Shown here piece by piece: positions 20,896-31,165 of a DNA stretch of 64,000 bases. A model generated the notes under the pieces. It was not told where the DNA came from, searched no databases, and saw only the letters and a program-made list of their open reading frames with translations. The stretch is taken from the NCBI GenBank assembly GCA_937873205.1, contig CALMVO010000077.1, forward strand, positions 37,112-101,111, given 5' to 3'. How positions within the stretch are numbered: position 1 is the stretch's first letter; every line of letters starts with the position of its first letter. This stretch comes from an uncultured Acetobacteraceae bacterium (lineage in GTDB: Bacteria > Pseudomonadota > Alphaproteobacteria > Acetobacterales > Acetobacteraceae). A program made the translations under genes and the position numbers.

Positions 20896-21318
20896 ATGGA
20901 AATCGCAAAATACATCGTCGCTTTCGTCGCTATCTATGGCTTTGGCGGGCTCATCGCCGACGGGATTGTGCCGTTTACGGCGCGGCAACATCTCTACAAT
21001 CCGGCATGGCCACCACATGCGAAGTTTCACAATGGGCAGACAATGCTGATGGGGATCGTGAACGGCACGATCGCCCTTGCGGTGCTCTTCGCTTTCCGCC
21101 CGCTGACGCTTCCCTTGTTCTTGGTTGCGACGGCCGCCGCGTCTGTCTACTGGGTGACGATGGTGCTGGCTCCTTTGTTCCCCGGCACGGCGTGGTTTGA
21201 TCCAGAGTTTGCTGACTCGTCTGGTCGTCCGCTCGGATTGAGCCCGCAGCAGCTCCTTTCTTATCTTCTCTGCGGCCTTCTTATCGTCGCAGTCGTTCTG
21301 GCACTCTCGCTGGGATAA
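20896..21318 (+). CDS. Small membrane protein, possibly DUF6640-like
   Basis: Four hydrophobic helices; TARQHLYNPAWPPHAKFHNGQTMLMG. Confidence 0.65.
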   Translation: MEIAKYIVAFVAIYGFGGLIADGIVPFTARQHLYNPAWPPHAKFHNGQTMLMGIVNGTIALAVLFAFRPLTLPLFLVATAAASVYWVTMVLAPLFPGTAWFDPEFADSSGRPLGLSPQQLLSYLLCGLLIVAVVLALSLG

Positions 21319-21541
21319 AAGGGGTGCGGGAGTCGGTAGGCTCCCGCACGGCCTTCGTACGTCGTCTTGAGTTCGATCAGGACCGAGATTGACCGTTGAG
21401 GTAATACTGGATTGTGTCCGCTTTTCGAGGGTTCTCGCTCGAAACCGGACCATCCGCTTCCGGCCGGTCCGGGAAAGGCCGGGCCATTCTGGAGACCGGA
21501 ACAGGTGCCAACGGCGCTCGTCAAACACCTGGCTGTCGCCG

Positions 21542-22303
21542 TCAGATGTGTATGCCGCCGGCGATCTCGATACGCTGGGCGTTCACCCAGCGGAACTCGT
21601 CCGACAGCAAGGCCGCGATGACGGGCCCGACGTCGTCCGGGTGACCGATGCGGCCGAGCGCCGTATGCGAGGCGAGTGTCCTGGCCACGTCGGGGTTGTC
21701 GCGCACGATACCGCCGCTGAAGTCGGTGGCGATGGCTCCGGGTGCCACGACATTCACCGCAATCCGCCGCGGCCCAAGTTCGAGCGCCATGTAGCGCGTC
21801 AGCGCTTCCACGGCGGCCTTCATCGGCCCGTAGACCGAGCGGCCGGGAAAGGTGAAGCGGGCGAGACCCGACGAGACGTTTACGATCCGGCCCCCATCCT
21901 CCAGCAGCGGCAGAAGCTTCTGGCTGAGCAGGAAAGGTCCCTTGAAGTGAACCGCGAACTGCTCGTCGAGCTGGGCTTCCGTGCCCTCAACGAACGTCGC
22001 GGCGGACGAGGTGCCGGCGTTGTTGACGAGGTAGTCGAAACGCTCTGCACCGAGCCCGCTCAAGGCCTCGCGAACGCTCGCGACAAAGGCATCGAACGAT
22101 TCCGCCCTTCCCACATCGAGCTGCAGCGGCACGGCAGGCGCACCCGCTTCGGAGGCCAAGGCTACCACTTTGTCGGCTTCGGTCCGATTGGAGTTGTAGC
22201 TGAAGATCGAGCGAACGCCGCGCGCCGCAAGGCGCAGCACACTGTCGCGCCCGATACCCCGGCTGCCGCCGGTGATGATGGCGATGGGAGACTGCTTGAG
22301 CAT
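21542..22303 (-). CDS. SDR family oxidoreductase
   Basis: AIITGGSRGIGRDSVLRLA, NNAGTSSAATF, YGPMKAAVEALTRYMALELG. Confidence 0.95.
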   Translation of the reverse strand: MLKQSPIAIITGGSRGIGRDSVLRLAARGVRSIFSYNSNRTEADKVVALASEAGAPAVPLQLDVGRAESFDAFVASVREALSGLGAERFDYLVNNAGTSSAATFVEGTEAQLDEQFAVHFKGPFLLSQKLLPLLEDGGRIVNVSSGLARFTFPGRSVYGPMKAAVEALTRYMALELGPRRIAVNVVAPGAIATDFSGGIVRDNPDVARTLASHTALGRIGHPDDVGPVIAALLSDEFRWVNAQRIEIAGGIHI

Positions 22304-22407
22304 GAGGCACCATCCGTTCGTTGAAGGCCCTCATCTATCGCGCCGCGTCGGCAGTTTTTAGCCCGCCCTATCCGACAGCACTATTCTCCTCTACGGAACA
22401 ATCCAGC

Positions 22408-23304
22408 ATGGATCGTTTCCGAAGCCTCGAACTGTTCGTCCGGATCGTCGACCGGGGCAGCTTCACCGCGGCTGCTTCCGATCTCGGCATCTCGCGCCCC
22501 GTCGCGACGACCGCAATCAGGATGCTGGAGGAACGGCTCGGCGCGCGGCTGCTCCAGCGCTCGACGCGCCAACTTCGGCCGACCGCCGAGGGTGAGGACT
22601 ACTACCGTCGTTGCGTGGCGGTTCTCGCCGACCTCGAGGACGCCGACCGGGTCGCGAGCGGGGCGGTCACTGGAACGCTGCGGGTCGACGTCGCGGGCAA
22701 CCTCGCCCGCACCCTCCTGCTGCCGGCGCTGCCCGGCTTCCTGGCACGGCATCCTGGCCTGATCGTCTACCTTGGCGAAGGCGAACGTTTCGTCGATCTG
22801 ATTCGCGAGGGCTTCGACTGTGTGGTGCGAGCGGGCCCGCTTGACGACAGCGAGATGGCGGCCCGGCGGCTTGGGGTCATGGAAGAGGTGACCTGCGCGA
22901 GTCCTGCTTATCTCGCCCGCCACGGAACACCGGTTTCGCCCGACGCGCTGGACGGACACGTCACCGTCGGCTTCGTGTCCTCGCGCACCCGGGCGCCCTT
23001 GCCGCTGGAGTTCAGCATAAACGGCCGGCTGGTCGAGGTGACGCTGCCGGCGCGGATGCTGGTCAATACGTCGGACATGAGCGCTGCCGCGGCCCTGCTC
23101 GGGCTCGGGCTGGTACAGGCGCCGCGCTATCGCTTCGAGGAAGATCTCGCGTCGGGCGCCCTGGTGGAAGTGCTGACCGGTTTCCGGCCCCCACCGACGC
23201 CTGTTTCCGTCCTCACCCCGAGCAACCGCCAGCTGGCCCCACGCGTCCGGCTGTTCATCGCCTGGCTGGTCGACACGCTTGGGCCTGCGCTTGCCGACGA
23301 GTAG
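22408..23304 (+). CDS. LysR-family transcriptional regulator
   Basis: N-terminal HTH RSLELFVRIVDRGSFTAAASDLGISRPVATTAIRMLEERLGARLLQRSTR; divergent from the SDR gene. Confidence 0.95.
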   Translation: MDRFRSLELFVRIVDRGSFTAAASDLGISRPVATTAIRMLEERLGARLLQRSTRQLRPTAEGEDYYRRCVAVLADLEDADRVASGAVTGTLRVDVAGNLARTLLLPALPGFLARHPGLIVYLGEGERFVDLIREGFDCVVRAGPLDDSEMAARRLGVMEEVTCASPAYLARHGTPVSPDALDGHVTVGFVSSRTRAPLPLEFSINGRLVEVTLPARMLVNTSDMSAAAALLGLGLVQAPRYRFEEDLASGALVEVLTGFRPPPTPVSVLTPSNRQLAPRVRLFIAWLVDTLGPALADE

Positions 23305-23602
23305 CAGACGCCAGGGAACGTCGCAGTGAAGCTCACGTCTACTCCAGGCCCGGGCGTGCCCACACAGCCGTGCCGGCCGGCGCCAGCGCGTCCACTTTGT
23401 GTCCCGGCGGTGGGAGAGCAGCCGAGACAATGTCGCCCAAAAGTACTGCTAAAGCGGCGCCTTCGTCGCCTGGCTTTATGTTCGCTTCTCGCAAATGCTG
23501 CTCCGCAGCCGACGGTCCGGTTTCGGCCAGACTTGGCCACGTCTGATGATGCCCCGGGGTCCGCTTTGGATCGGATGCGGCTGGTCACCGCCGCCGTGGC
23601 GT

Positions 23603-24156
23603 TTAGATGTCCACCTGCTCGGAGGTGGCCAGCGCGTCATCCACCTCGATGCCGAGGTAGCGGACCGTGCTTTCCAGCTTAGTGTGGCCGAGCAGGAGCT
23701 GGACCGCCCGTAGATTGCCGGTGCGCCGGTAGATCAGGGCCACCTTGGTTCGCCGGAGCGAGTGGTGCCGTAGAGCGCCGGATCCAGACCGATCGAGGTG
23801 ACCCAGCCATCCATCAGCCGGGCGTAGTGCCGGGTCGTCAGGGACTTGTTCTTCCCGATCCGGCTCGGGAACAGGCAGTCGCCGGGTCGGCGACCGCCCT
23901 TGGCAATCCACTGCATGACCGTCTCGCGTGTCTGCTCCGTAATTTCGAACTGAACTGGCCGGCCGGTCTTTTTCTGGATGACGGTTGTCCGGGGCCGGAC
24001 GCGGCCGCTCAGCAGCACGTCATCCACCCGCAAGGCCACCAAGTCGCAGCCCCGCAGCTTCAGCGGCGGTTTCTGGCCGATCAGCTTGCCGAGGTTCCAG
24101 GGCCTGAAGGGTTCATTGCTGCTCGTCCCTGGGATGGGCGCTACAAGGGATGTCAT
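23603..24156 (-). pseudogene. Tyrosine recombinase/integrase, frameshifted
   Basis: TVIQKKTGRPVQFEITEQTRETVMQWI... continues in another frame as LRRTKVALIYRRTGNLRAVQLLLGHTKLESTVRYLGIEVDDAL. Confidence 0.85.
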
Positions 24157-24293
24157 GTGTGTCGCTCCTGGCTTGACCCACGGCACCCGGTGCGGGTCGC
24201 GGGCACTGCCAAGGGCAGGACGGGAGCCGGTGCGGCCGGGAGAAGCACGGCATTCCCTTCTGCCGGGTGCTATGCTTGCCCAGGAGGTTTCGC

Positions 24294-24572
24294 ATGAGCG
24301 TAATCCAGCTACCCGACGAGCTTCAGCGTGTGATCGAGCGGCAGGTGGCCGAAGGCAGGGCTGCCAACCCGGCGGCGTTCCTCGAAGAGGCGGTCCGGCG
24401 GCTGGTTGACGAGACGCTGAGCGAGGAGAACGAGCTCCTCCAGGCGGCGGAGGCCGGCTCAGCCGATATCGCGGCCGGCCGCTACGTGATGGTGACGGCC
24501 GCCGAGGACGAGAAGCGCGTCCACGACGGCATGATGGCACGGTTGCGGGCTCGGCTTTCCGCCGGCAACTGA
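24294..24572 (+). CDS. Ribbon-helix-helix antitoxin, ParD-like
   Basis: MSVIQLPDELQRVIERQVAEGRAANPAAFLEEAVRRLVDE; AGGAGG ribosome-binding site just upstream; followed by ParE-like frame. Confidence 0.8.
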   Translation: MSVIQLPDELQRVIERQVAEGRAANPAAFLEEAVRRLVDETLSEENELLQAAEAGSADIAAGRYVMVTAAEDEKRVHDGMMARLRARLSAGN

Positions 24573-24940
24573 TTGGCCTACCGGCTTACCGGGGCGGCGG
24601 AAGACCAGATCGACGCTGTCCTGCTCGATAGCGCCCGTAGCTACGGCCTCGAAGCTGCTGGACGGTATGGCCAGCTGATTCTGACGGCCATGGCCGCGCT
24701 TGGTGCGGAGCCGCGTATGGTCGGGTCGGTTGAGGTCCCTCGCTTGGCAGGTGTTCTCGCCTATCCGATCCGACACCTGCGTCGACGGGTGGAACCGGCA
24801 CGCCGGGTCGGCAACCCTCGTCACCTCATCGTCTATCGGCTCGGGCCGGATAAATCGTGGAGATCCTGGGGCTGGTTCACGATCGTATGGTGCTGTTCCG
24901 AGCCGCCCGGAAGATCATCGAGGCGACTGACACGGGCTGA
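24573..24940 (+). pseudogene. ParE/RelE-family toxin, frameshifted near the C-terminus
   Basis: YRLTGAAEDQIDAVLLDSARSYG...NPRHLIVYRLGPDK then frame change to IVEILGLVHDRMVLFRAARKIIEATDTG. Confidence 0.8.
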
Positions 24941-25108
24941 GCGTGGTGGGAAGCGGACCTTTATCAGTTCAGCAGTGCCCAATATGTGTCCCATGCATGC
25001 AGCGATAATTGTTGACCCGGACCGGCGCCGACCCACCATCCGCGCCTCTGGCGAAGTATTTGGACACCGGCCTTGCAGAACTACCGTGAACAGGCAACGG
25101 TGCTAACC

Positions 25109-25800
25109 ATGAACGATGGGCAGGTCCGAATCGGCTTGATCGGGGTCTCGCCCTTCGGGCAGGCCTTTTTTACTACGAACGGTTGCTGGAGCAGCACGTA
25201 GCGGAAGGGCGCTGTTTGAACTTGTTCTTGGCCCATGCCGACGTCGCCACCGTGCTGGCACACGTCGCGGCTGGCGACAGGTCTGCGCTGGGCAGCTACC
25301 TCGGCACACTCGCAAACGATCTGTTCGACGCAGGCGCTGGCTTGGTGGCGATTAGCGCCGTGGCGCCACATTTGGCAGCCGTCGAGATTGCCTCGGCAGC
25401 CCGGGGGCCGGTAATCAGCGTCCTGGATGTCATCCCGATGGCCCTCAAGGCCGGCAACATCGGCAAGGTGGCCGTTTTCGGTAATCGAGCCGTTATGGAA
25501 ACGGACGTGTTCGGTAGTATTTCGCCGTCTCTGATTGTTCGTCACGACGCTGCTCAGCTGGACGCGATCCACGCGGCCTACACCGACGTGGCTGTCAACG
25601 GGAAGCGCGGCACCGCGACCGAAGCCGCGTTTTTCGCCGATGCTGCCCGCCGGGCGATGCAGGAAGGAGGAGCCGAGGCGATCCTACTTGCAGGAACGGA
25701 TTTGTCCTCCTTCTATGCCGACGCGCCGCCGCCCTTCCCCGCCATCGACGTCGCGACGCTGCACGTGCGAGAAATCGTCCGATGCGCATGGGCAGCTTGA
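25109..25800 (+). pseudogene. Aspartate/glutamate racemase family protein, frameshifted at a T6 run
   Basis: MNDGQVRIGLIG... in one frame, YYERLLEQHVAEGRCLNLFLAHADV...ILLAGTDLSSF in the next; break at 25166-25171. Confidence 0.75.
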
Positions 25801-25839
25801 CCAGCAGGCGGGGGTAAGCGTGCTCATCTGGCCGAATGG

Positions 25840-25947
25840 CTAGAGCGTGATCCGATCGCATAGGCTCACGGATCACCCTCTAGCTTATTGTTTTAACGAG
25901 CATCTTTATCCGATCAAACGATTCCGTTCGATCGGATGATGCTCTAG
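25840..25947. repeat. 108-bp two-hairpin dispersed element, copy 1
   Basis: CTAGAGC...GCTCTAG ends; internal hairpins GTGATCCG/CGGATCAC and ATCCGATC/GATCGGAT; about 90% identical to 48079-48186. Confidence 0.9.
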
Positions 25948-26265
25948 GGCAGGCTGAACCGACCAACTGATATTGCCGATCTAAATCCGCATCGAGGGGT
26001 ACTGCGCGTTATTTTGTAGGTCCGCTTGGGGTCGGAAACGGCGGTAGGAGGGCGAGTAGCCAACTACCGCTGTAAGTGGTGGTTTGCGGGAACATCGCGA
26101 CGTCGAAAGCCGAGCGGCTTGGTGGTGACTTCCCGGTCAGCTCGATGACACGATGTGGACAGTCTCTCGCACGCCCCACCTCGTATGATGTCTGGCTTAG
26201 GGTCGCCTGTCGCAATAGCTTCCCCGGCTGGGACCTAGCCGCCGGGAAGGGTGGATAGCTGCCCT

Positions 26266-26868
26266 CTAAGGTTTGACAAAAGAATCAACCACCAGTGCCA
26301 CCCGTTCATCACGCGCGCTTTTCCGGATGCGGCCCGCACGTTCTAACTCGGCCAACCCATGCAGGGCCGCCCAGAGCGTCTCGGTAGCGACGTCTACGTC
26401 GCAGCCCGACGATGCAACTCCAGCCGCTAGCGCTTCGAAGGCGTCTCTGAGCTCCGACGGAGTGTCGTCCTGTACGAAGGGCAGTACGCTCGGCAGGGTG
26501 AACATCGCCTCGTAGAGCGCTGGACGCTCGCGGGCGAAGTCGAGGTACGTTTGGGCGATCTTTCGGCGCACCTGCCGATCGTCGCGCGTTCCTTGGGCGG
26601 CCTGCCGAAGCGCGCTGGTCAGGTCGACGAAGCCCTCAATGGCGACAGCCGCCACGATCGCGTCCTTGCTTGCGAAATGGGAATACAAGACCGGCTGGCT
26701 GTACTCGATGGTATCAGCCAGACGGCGGATCGTAACCGCGATCCAGCCTTCAGCCTCCGCGATCGTGCGCGCGGCCGTCGTAATGCGGTGCTCGCGCTCG
26801 GCGCGCTCCCGGCTCCTCCGCTCTGCGACACCCATCCCCTGTCTTGCTCCCCGATAAGCCGCCGTCAT
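26266..26868 (-). CDS. TetR-family transcriptional regulator
   Basis: ITTAARTIAEAEGWIAVTIRRLADTIEYSQPVLYSHFASKDAIVAAV HTH. Confidence 0.92.
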   Translation of the reverse strand: MTAAYRGARQGMGVAERRSRERAEREHRITTAARTIAEAEGWIAVTIRRLADTIEYSQPVLYSHFASKDAIVAAVAIEGFVDLTSALRQAAQGTRDDRQVRRKIAQTYLDFARERPALYEAMFTLPSVLPFVQDDTPSELRDAFEALAAGVASSGCDVDVATETLWAALHGLAELERAGRIRKSARDERVALVVDSFVKP

Positions 26869-26926
26869 ACCACTGCTTGTAGTCCTAGCATTGCTACGCT
26901 ATGTGCCGGCAGGGAAGGAGCTGCCC

Positions 26927-27307
26927 ATGCATTGGTTCTCGCTGGTTGTGGCGCTGCTGGTGGCGCTCGCCATCATCGGGATCGGCGTCGGCTATCTAAC
27001 TCGCCCCGTGGCCATGGCGCCGAGCTTCGGACTGCCACTTCCTTCTGACGAGGCCAGCATCGCCTGGTGGCTGCGTCTCAAGGGCGTCCGCGACGTCGCC
27101 TCGGGCGTGCTCGTCCTGGCGTTCATCGCCGCAGACGGGCATCGGGCGCTGGGGTTGGTGCTGCTGATCGCAGCCCTTATCCCGCTGGGCGACATGTCGA
27201 CCATCCTGGCCGCCCAGGGCCGGACCGCGACGGCGTTGGGCGTTCATGGTGTCACAGGCGCGCTGATGGTCGTGGCGGCCCTGCTTTTGCTGGTCGGGGC
27301 CGCTTGA
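26927..27307 (+). CDS. DUF4267-like small membrane protein
   Basis: Four hydrophobic helices, GVGYLTRPVAMAPSFGLPLP...WLRLKGVRDVASGVL. Confidence 0.75.
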   Translation: MHWFSLVVALLVALAIIGIGVGYLTRPVAMAPSFGLPLPSDEASIAWWLRLKGVRDVASGVLVLAFIAADGHRALGLVLLIAALIPLGDMSTILAAQGRTATALGVHGVTGALMVVAALLLLVGAA

Positions 27308-27308
27308 G

Positions 27309-27629
27309 GTGATGCAGGTCATCCTAATCGGACTCCTCGCGATCGCCTTCCTCGGAGCGGGCCTGGTGAACGCCATCGGCGCGCCCGCACAGCGGGAGAG
27401 CTTCGTCCGATGGGGTTATCCCGCATGGTGGTGCCGTGTCACTGGCGGCCTTGAAATTTCCGGCGCCCTTCTGATCGCACTACCCGCCACACGATTGGTC
27501 GGCCTGCTGCTCGGGTTTGCCATCGTTTTGGCGGCGGTCGCGACGGTGGTGCGCCGCCGCGAGTTCTCCCACCTCGTTCCACTTGGCATCTTCACCGTCC
27601 TTCTCGGACTGAAGGTATTCCTCACGTAG
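27309..27629 (+). CDS. DoxX-like small membrane protein
   Basis: LNAIGAPAQRESFVRWGYPAWWCRVTGGLEISGALLIALPATRL-type pattern. Confidence 0.75.
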   Translation: MMQVILIGLLAIAFLGAGLVNAIGAPAQRESFVRWGYPAWWCRVTGGLEISGALLIALPATRLVGLLLGFAIVLAAVATVVRRREFSHLVPLGIFTVLLGLKVFLT

Positions 27630-27664
27630 ACCCTATCAGAGGCGAATTCTTGAGCAGGGCGTGC

Positions 27665-27735
27665 GTCCGCTTTGGGTCGGGTGCCGCGGTAACCCGCCCG
27701 GCTGCGCCGAGCGCCGGGCTTGGTGGAAAGCGGAC
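27665..27735. repeat. Small element with GTCCGCTTT/AAAGCGGAC inverted ends
   Basis: 9-bp perfect terminal inverted repeat; half-sites recur at about 20583, 21419, 23556, 24950, 28329 and 33243. Confidence 0.55.
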
Positions 27736-27745
27736 TCCGGTCGGT

Positions 27746-28234
27746 TCAGCCCTGGCGGGTCACACGCTCCACCCGCGACAACAAGCAGCCTGGTCGGGCG
27801 GTATGGATGTTCACGAACGCCGTTCGACGATCGCCGAGAGCTCGTTCGAGTGGGCCGTCCACATCTTCGCCCGCACAAACTTGGCCGAGATCATAGAGGC
27901 ACTGATCCGCAGCATCGTAAGCACGAACGGACACTAGCGGGTTGGCGCGCACGATCGGCGCGATCTCATTCTCGGTTTCAGCGCGCGGGCAGGCAGCCTC
28001 GTGCAGAAAGATTGGGCTCGGCGTCCAGTAGATGCCGCACGGCCGTGGTAGGTTGTAGGACCCCAGCAGCATCACGTCGCCGGGCGTGGCCAGCTGTAGG
28101 CAGTGGCGGCACGGGAAGCCACCGGCCAGCGTCGCTACGACGCGGCGGAGTTGGTTGCCGTTGTCGTCCTCGCCCGTGCGGCGAAAGCGTTCGGCCGTAC
28201 TAGTTGCGATGGCGATGCATTGGAACGCGGTCAT
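27746..28234 (-). CDS. DUF1203 domain-containing protein
   Basis: MTAFQCIAIATSTAERFRRTGEDDNGNQLRRVVA...FPCRHCLQLATPGDVMLLGSYNLPRPCGIYWTPSPIFLH; strong AGGAGGT upstream. Confidence 0.85.
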   Translation of the reverse strand: MTAFQCIAIATSTAERFRRTGEDDNGNQLRRVVATLAGGFPCRHCLQLATPGDVMLLGSYNLPRPCGIYWTPSPIFLHEAACPRAETENEIAPIVRANPLVSVRAYDAADQCLYDLGQVCAGEDVDGPLERALGDRRTAFVNIHTARPGCLLSRVERVTRQG

Positions 28235-28777
28235 GCAAGTACCTCCTAGGCACATCTTCGACCGTGGCGAACTGACCAGCACCCCGTTTCTTGCCGTTGA
28301 ATTCAGGAAAGGGCCTGTCCTTAAAATGTCCGCTGTGGGTCGGCTGCAGACCTGAAGGGGTTGTGAGCCGAGGTGCCTAGACCTGCGAAGGCTTCAAATA
28401 CCAAACCGTCTGCTGTTGAGGGGGGGGCGGTGGAAGTGAGCGTCTGCAGCCAGGCAGCCGGAACGCCCGACGAGATCCCACACCTGCTCGGACAGACGAT
28501 CGGTCATGCTGACTCGGGAACGTCCCAAGAGGCGTTTTGAGTTCGATCGGTGAACGGCAAGGCGGTGGACAAGCCGCCGTAGCGCCTGACGGCGTCGACG
28601 GTGCTGATCTCGGAGCCGCTCGCCATCGCCGGGCCGATGAGGCACCATGATCGGCGTTGCCCGTGCGGCGGCCGGACACGGCGCGCGCAGCGTCCCGGTC
28701 TGCGGCGGATCGCGCTTCACCACGAGCCGGCGTCATGCCGGGTCGGGACGTCGGAACGAAAACCGGAAAGGCTCGTC

Positions 28778-31141
28778 TTGACGTTCTTGATTTGGTCCAT
28801 CGGCCGGTTCATGCCGGTCATCGGTGCCCTGGCCATGTTCGCGACGAGTTCCCCGGTCGGTGCCGCCCCCGCACCTGGCCCCGCCTCCAACTTCGCAGAC
28901 GTCGATCCCATGATCGGCACCGGGCCGGATGGCCACACCTATCCCGGCGCCACGGTGCCGTTCGGCATGGTCCAGCTCAGCCCGGACACCTGGATCGGCG
29001 ACTTCCGCCACTCCTACAGCCACGCCGCCGGCTACCGCTACGAGGACCCGACGATCCAGGGCTTCTCCCACACCCACTTCTCCGGCGCGGGACATTCCGA
29101 CCTCGGCGACGTGCTGGTGATGCCGATCGCCGGCGCGGTGCAGCTCGATCCGGGCGATCCGGACCACCCCGGCTCCGGCTACCGCTCGCGGTTCAGCCAC
29201 GACACCGAGCACGCGGAGCCCGGCTACTACGCCGTCACCCTGTCCGACTCACGCGTGCGTGCCGAGCTGACGGCGACGCCGCGCGTCGGCCTACACCGCT
29301 ACCGCTTCCCCGCCGACAAGCCCGCGCACCTGCTGATCGACCTGCGGCAGAGCATCTACAACTATCCGGGCAAGGTGCTGTGGTCGCGGATGACGCTGCA
29401 CCCCGACGGCACCATCACCGGGTTCCGCGAGACCCGCGGCTGGGCGCCCGCCCGCCAGCTGTACTTCGCCATGCGCTTCTCCCGCACGCCCACCGGCCAC
29501 GCCCTCATCGACCGCGAGGCCGAGCCGGTGCCGTATCACGGCTTCAAGGGCCCCGGGGACGACCCCGCCGACACCGACGCCATCGTCGGGCGCGGCCTGA
29601 TCGGCGTGGTCGATTTCGGCAAGCTCGATGCCCCGCTCGTGGTGGAGGTGGCGCTGTCCTCCGTCAGCGAGGACGGCGCGCTGGCCAACCTGCGGGCGGA
29701 GGCGCCCGACTTCGACTTCGACCGCATCCACGCCACCGCCAGCACAGCCTGGCAGCAGGCGCTGTCCTCGGTGGAGTTCACCGCCCCCACGCCGATGCGC
29801 CGCACGCTGGCAACGGCACTCTACCACGCGCTGCTGGCGCCCAGCCTGTCGATGGACACCGACGGACGCTACCGCGGCCCGGACGATGCGGTGCACCAGG
29901 CGCGCGACTTCGACTTCGTGTCCACCTTCTCGCTGTGGGACACCTACCGCGCCGAGCAGCCGCTGATGACGCTGATCCAGCCGGCCCGCCGCACGGTGGA
30001 CGTGGTGGACTCGCTGCTCGCCTCGCGGGACGAGAGCCCGTTCGGGATCCTGCCGATCTGGCAATTCCAGGGCCAGGAGACCTGGTGCATGATCGGCTAC
30101 CACGCGGTGCCGGAGATCGCCGACGCGGTGCTGAAGGGCATCCCCGGCATCGACCGGAACCGGGCGCTGGCCGCGATGGTCGCCAGCGCCACCTACGCGC
30201 CCTACGGCCACCTCGGCGACTACATGCGGCAGGGCTTCGTCCCGGTGGATCACGACGACGAGGCGGTGTCCAAGACGATGGAATACGCCTTCGACGACTG
30301 GACGATCGCGCGCACCGCCCGCGCGACCGGCCACGCCGCGATCGCCGACGCCTTCGACCGCCGCGCCCGGAACTGGCGCAACGTGTTCGACCCCGGCATC
30401 GGCTTCGTGCGGCCGAAGCTTGCCGACGGCCGGTTCCGCGACGGTTTCGATCCCGCCCGGGCCGGCGCCGGCAGCGGCTTCACCGAGGGCGATTCGTGGC
30501 AGTACTCCTGGTACCAGCCGCAGGACGTGGGCGGCCTGATCGGGCTGCTGGGCGGCGACGACCGTCTGGTCGCCAAGCTCGACGGGATGTTCGACGCGAC
30601 GATCGCGCCGCACCAGTACGACGCGGTGGAGGACATGTCTGGCCTGATCGGCCAGTACGTGCACGGCAACGAGCCGAGCCACCACCTGGCCTATCTCTAC
30701 GCCTATGCCGGCCAGCCCTGGCGCGGCCAGGCGCGGCTGCGGCAGATCGTCGACAGCCAGTACCACCCGACGCCGGACGGGCTGGTCGGCAACGATGACC
30801 TCGGCCAGATGTCGGCCTGGATGATCTTCACGGCATTCGGCTTCTATCCCGTGGCGCCCGGCTCGAACCAGTACGTCATCGGCCGCCCGTTCGTGGACCG
30901 CGCGGTCCTGAACCTGCCGAACGGCAGGCGGTTCACCATCAGCACCGAGGGGTTGTCCGACGCGCATCCCTATGTCGGCGAGGTGTTCCTCGACGGCGCG
31001 CCGCTGTCCCGCAGTTTCCTGCGTCACGACGAGATCATGCGCGGCGGCACGCTGCGCTTCGTCATGCAGGCCGCGCCGAACAAGGCCTGGGCGACGGCCG
31101 GGCAGGACCGCCCGTTCTCGACCACGCCCTATGGCGGCTGA
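28778..31141 (+). CDS. Secreted GH92 family alpha-mannosidase (start uncertain)
   Basis: DVDPMIGTGPDGHTYPGATVPFGMVQLSPD, GFSHTHFSGAGHSDLGDVLVMP, FDFVSTFSLWDTYRAEQPL, GNEPSHHLAYLYAYAGQPW, GNDDLGQMSAWMIFTAFGFYPVAPG. Confidence 0.93.
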   Translation: MTFLIWSIGRFMPVIGALAMFATSSPVGAAPAPGPASNFADVDPMIGTGPDGHTYPGATVPFGMVQLSPDTWIGDFRHSYSHAAGYRYEDPTIQGFSHTHFSGAGHSDLGDVLVMPIAGAVQLDPGDPDHPGSGYRSRFSHDTEHAEPGYYAVTLSDSRVRAELTATPRVGLHRYRFPADKPAHLLIDLRQSIYNYPGKVLWSRMTLHPDGTITGFRETRGWAPARQLYFAMRFSRTPTGHALIDREAEPVPYHGFKGPGDDPADTDAIVGRGLIGVVDFGKLDAPLVVEVALSSVSEDGALANLRAEAPDFDFDRIHATASTAWQQALSSVEFTAPTPMRRTLATALYHALLAPSLSMDTDGRYRGPDDAVHQARDFDFVSTFSLWDTYRAEQPLMTLIQPARRTVDVVDSLLASRDESPFGILPIWQFQGQETWCMIGYHAVPEIADAVLKGIPGIDRNRALAAMVASATYAPYGHLGDYMRQGFVPVDHDDEAVSKTMEYAFDDWTIARTARATGHAAIADAFDRRARNWRNVFDPGIGFVRPKLADGRFRDGFDPARAGAGSGFTEGDSWQYSWYQPQDVGGLIGLLGGDDRLVAKLDGMFDATIAPHQYDAVEDMSGLIGQYVHGNEPSHHLAYLYAYAGQPWRGQARLRQIVDSQYHPTPDGLVGNDDLGQMSAWMIFTAFGFYPVAPGSNQYVIGRPFVDRAVLNLPNGRRFTISTEGLSDAHPYVGEVFLDGAPLSRSFLRHDEIMRGGTLRFVMQAAPNKAWATAGQDRPFSTTPYGG

Positions 31142-31165
31142 TCCGGCGCGGACAGGCGACGCGAC

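Noticed and set aside
28417-28432. G8 run near 28421
   Set aside because: Possible phase-variation tract, but no convincing ORF or promoter spans it.
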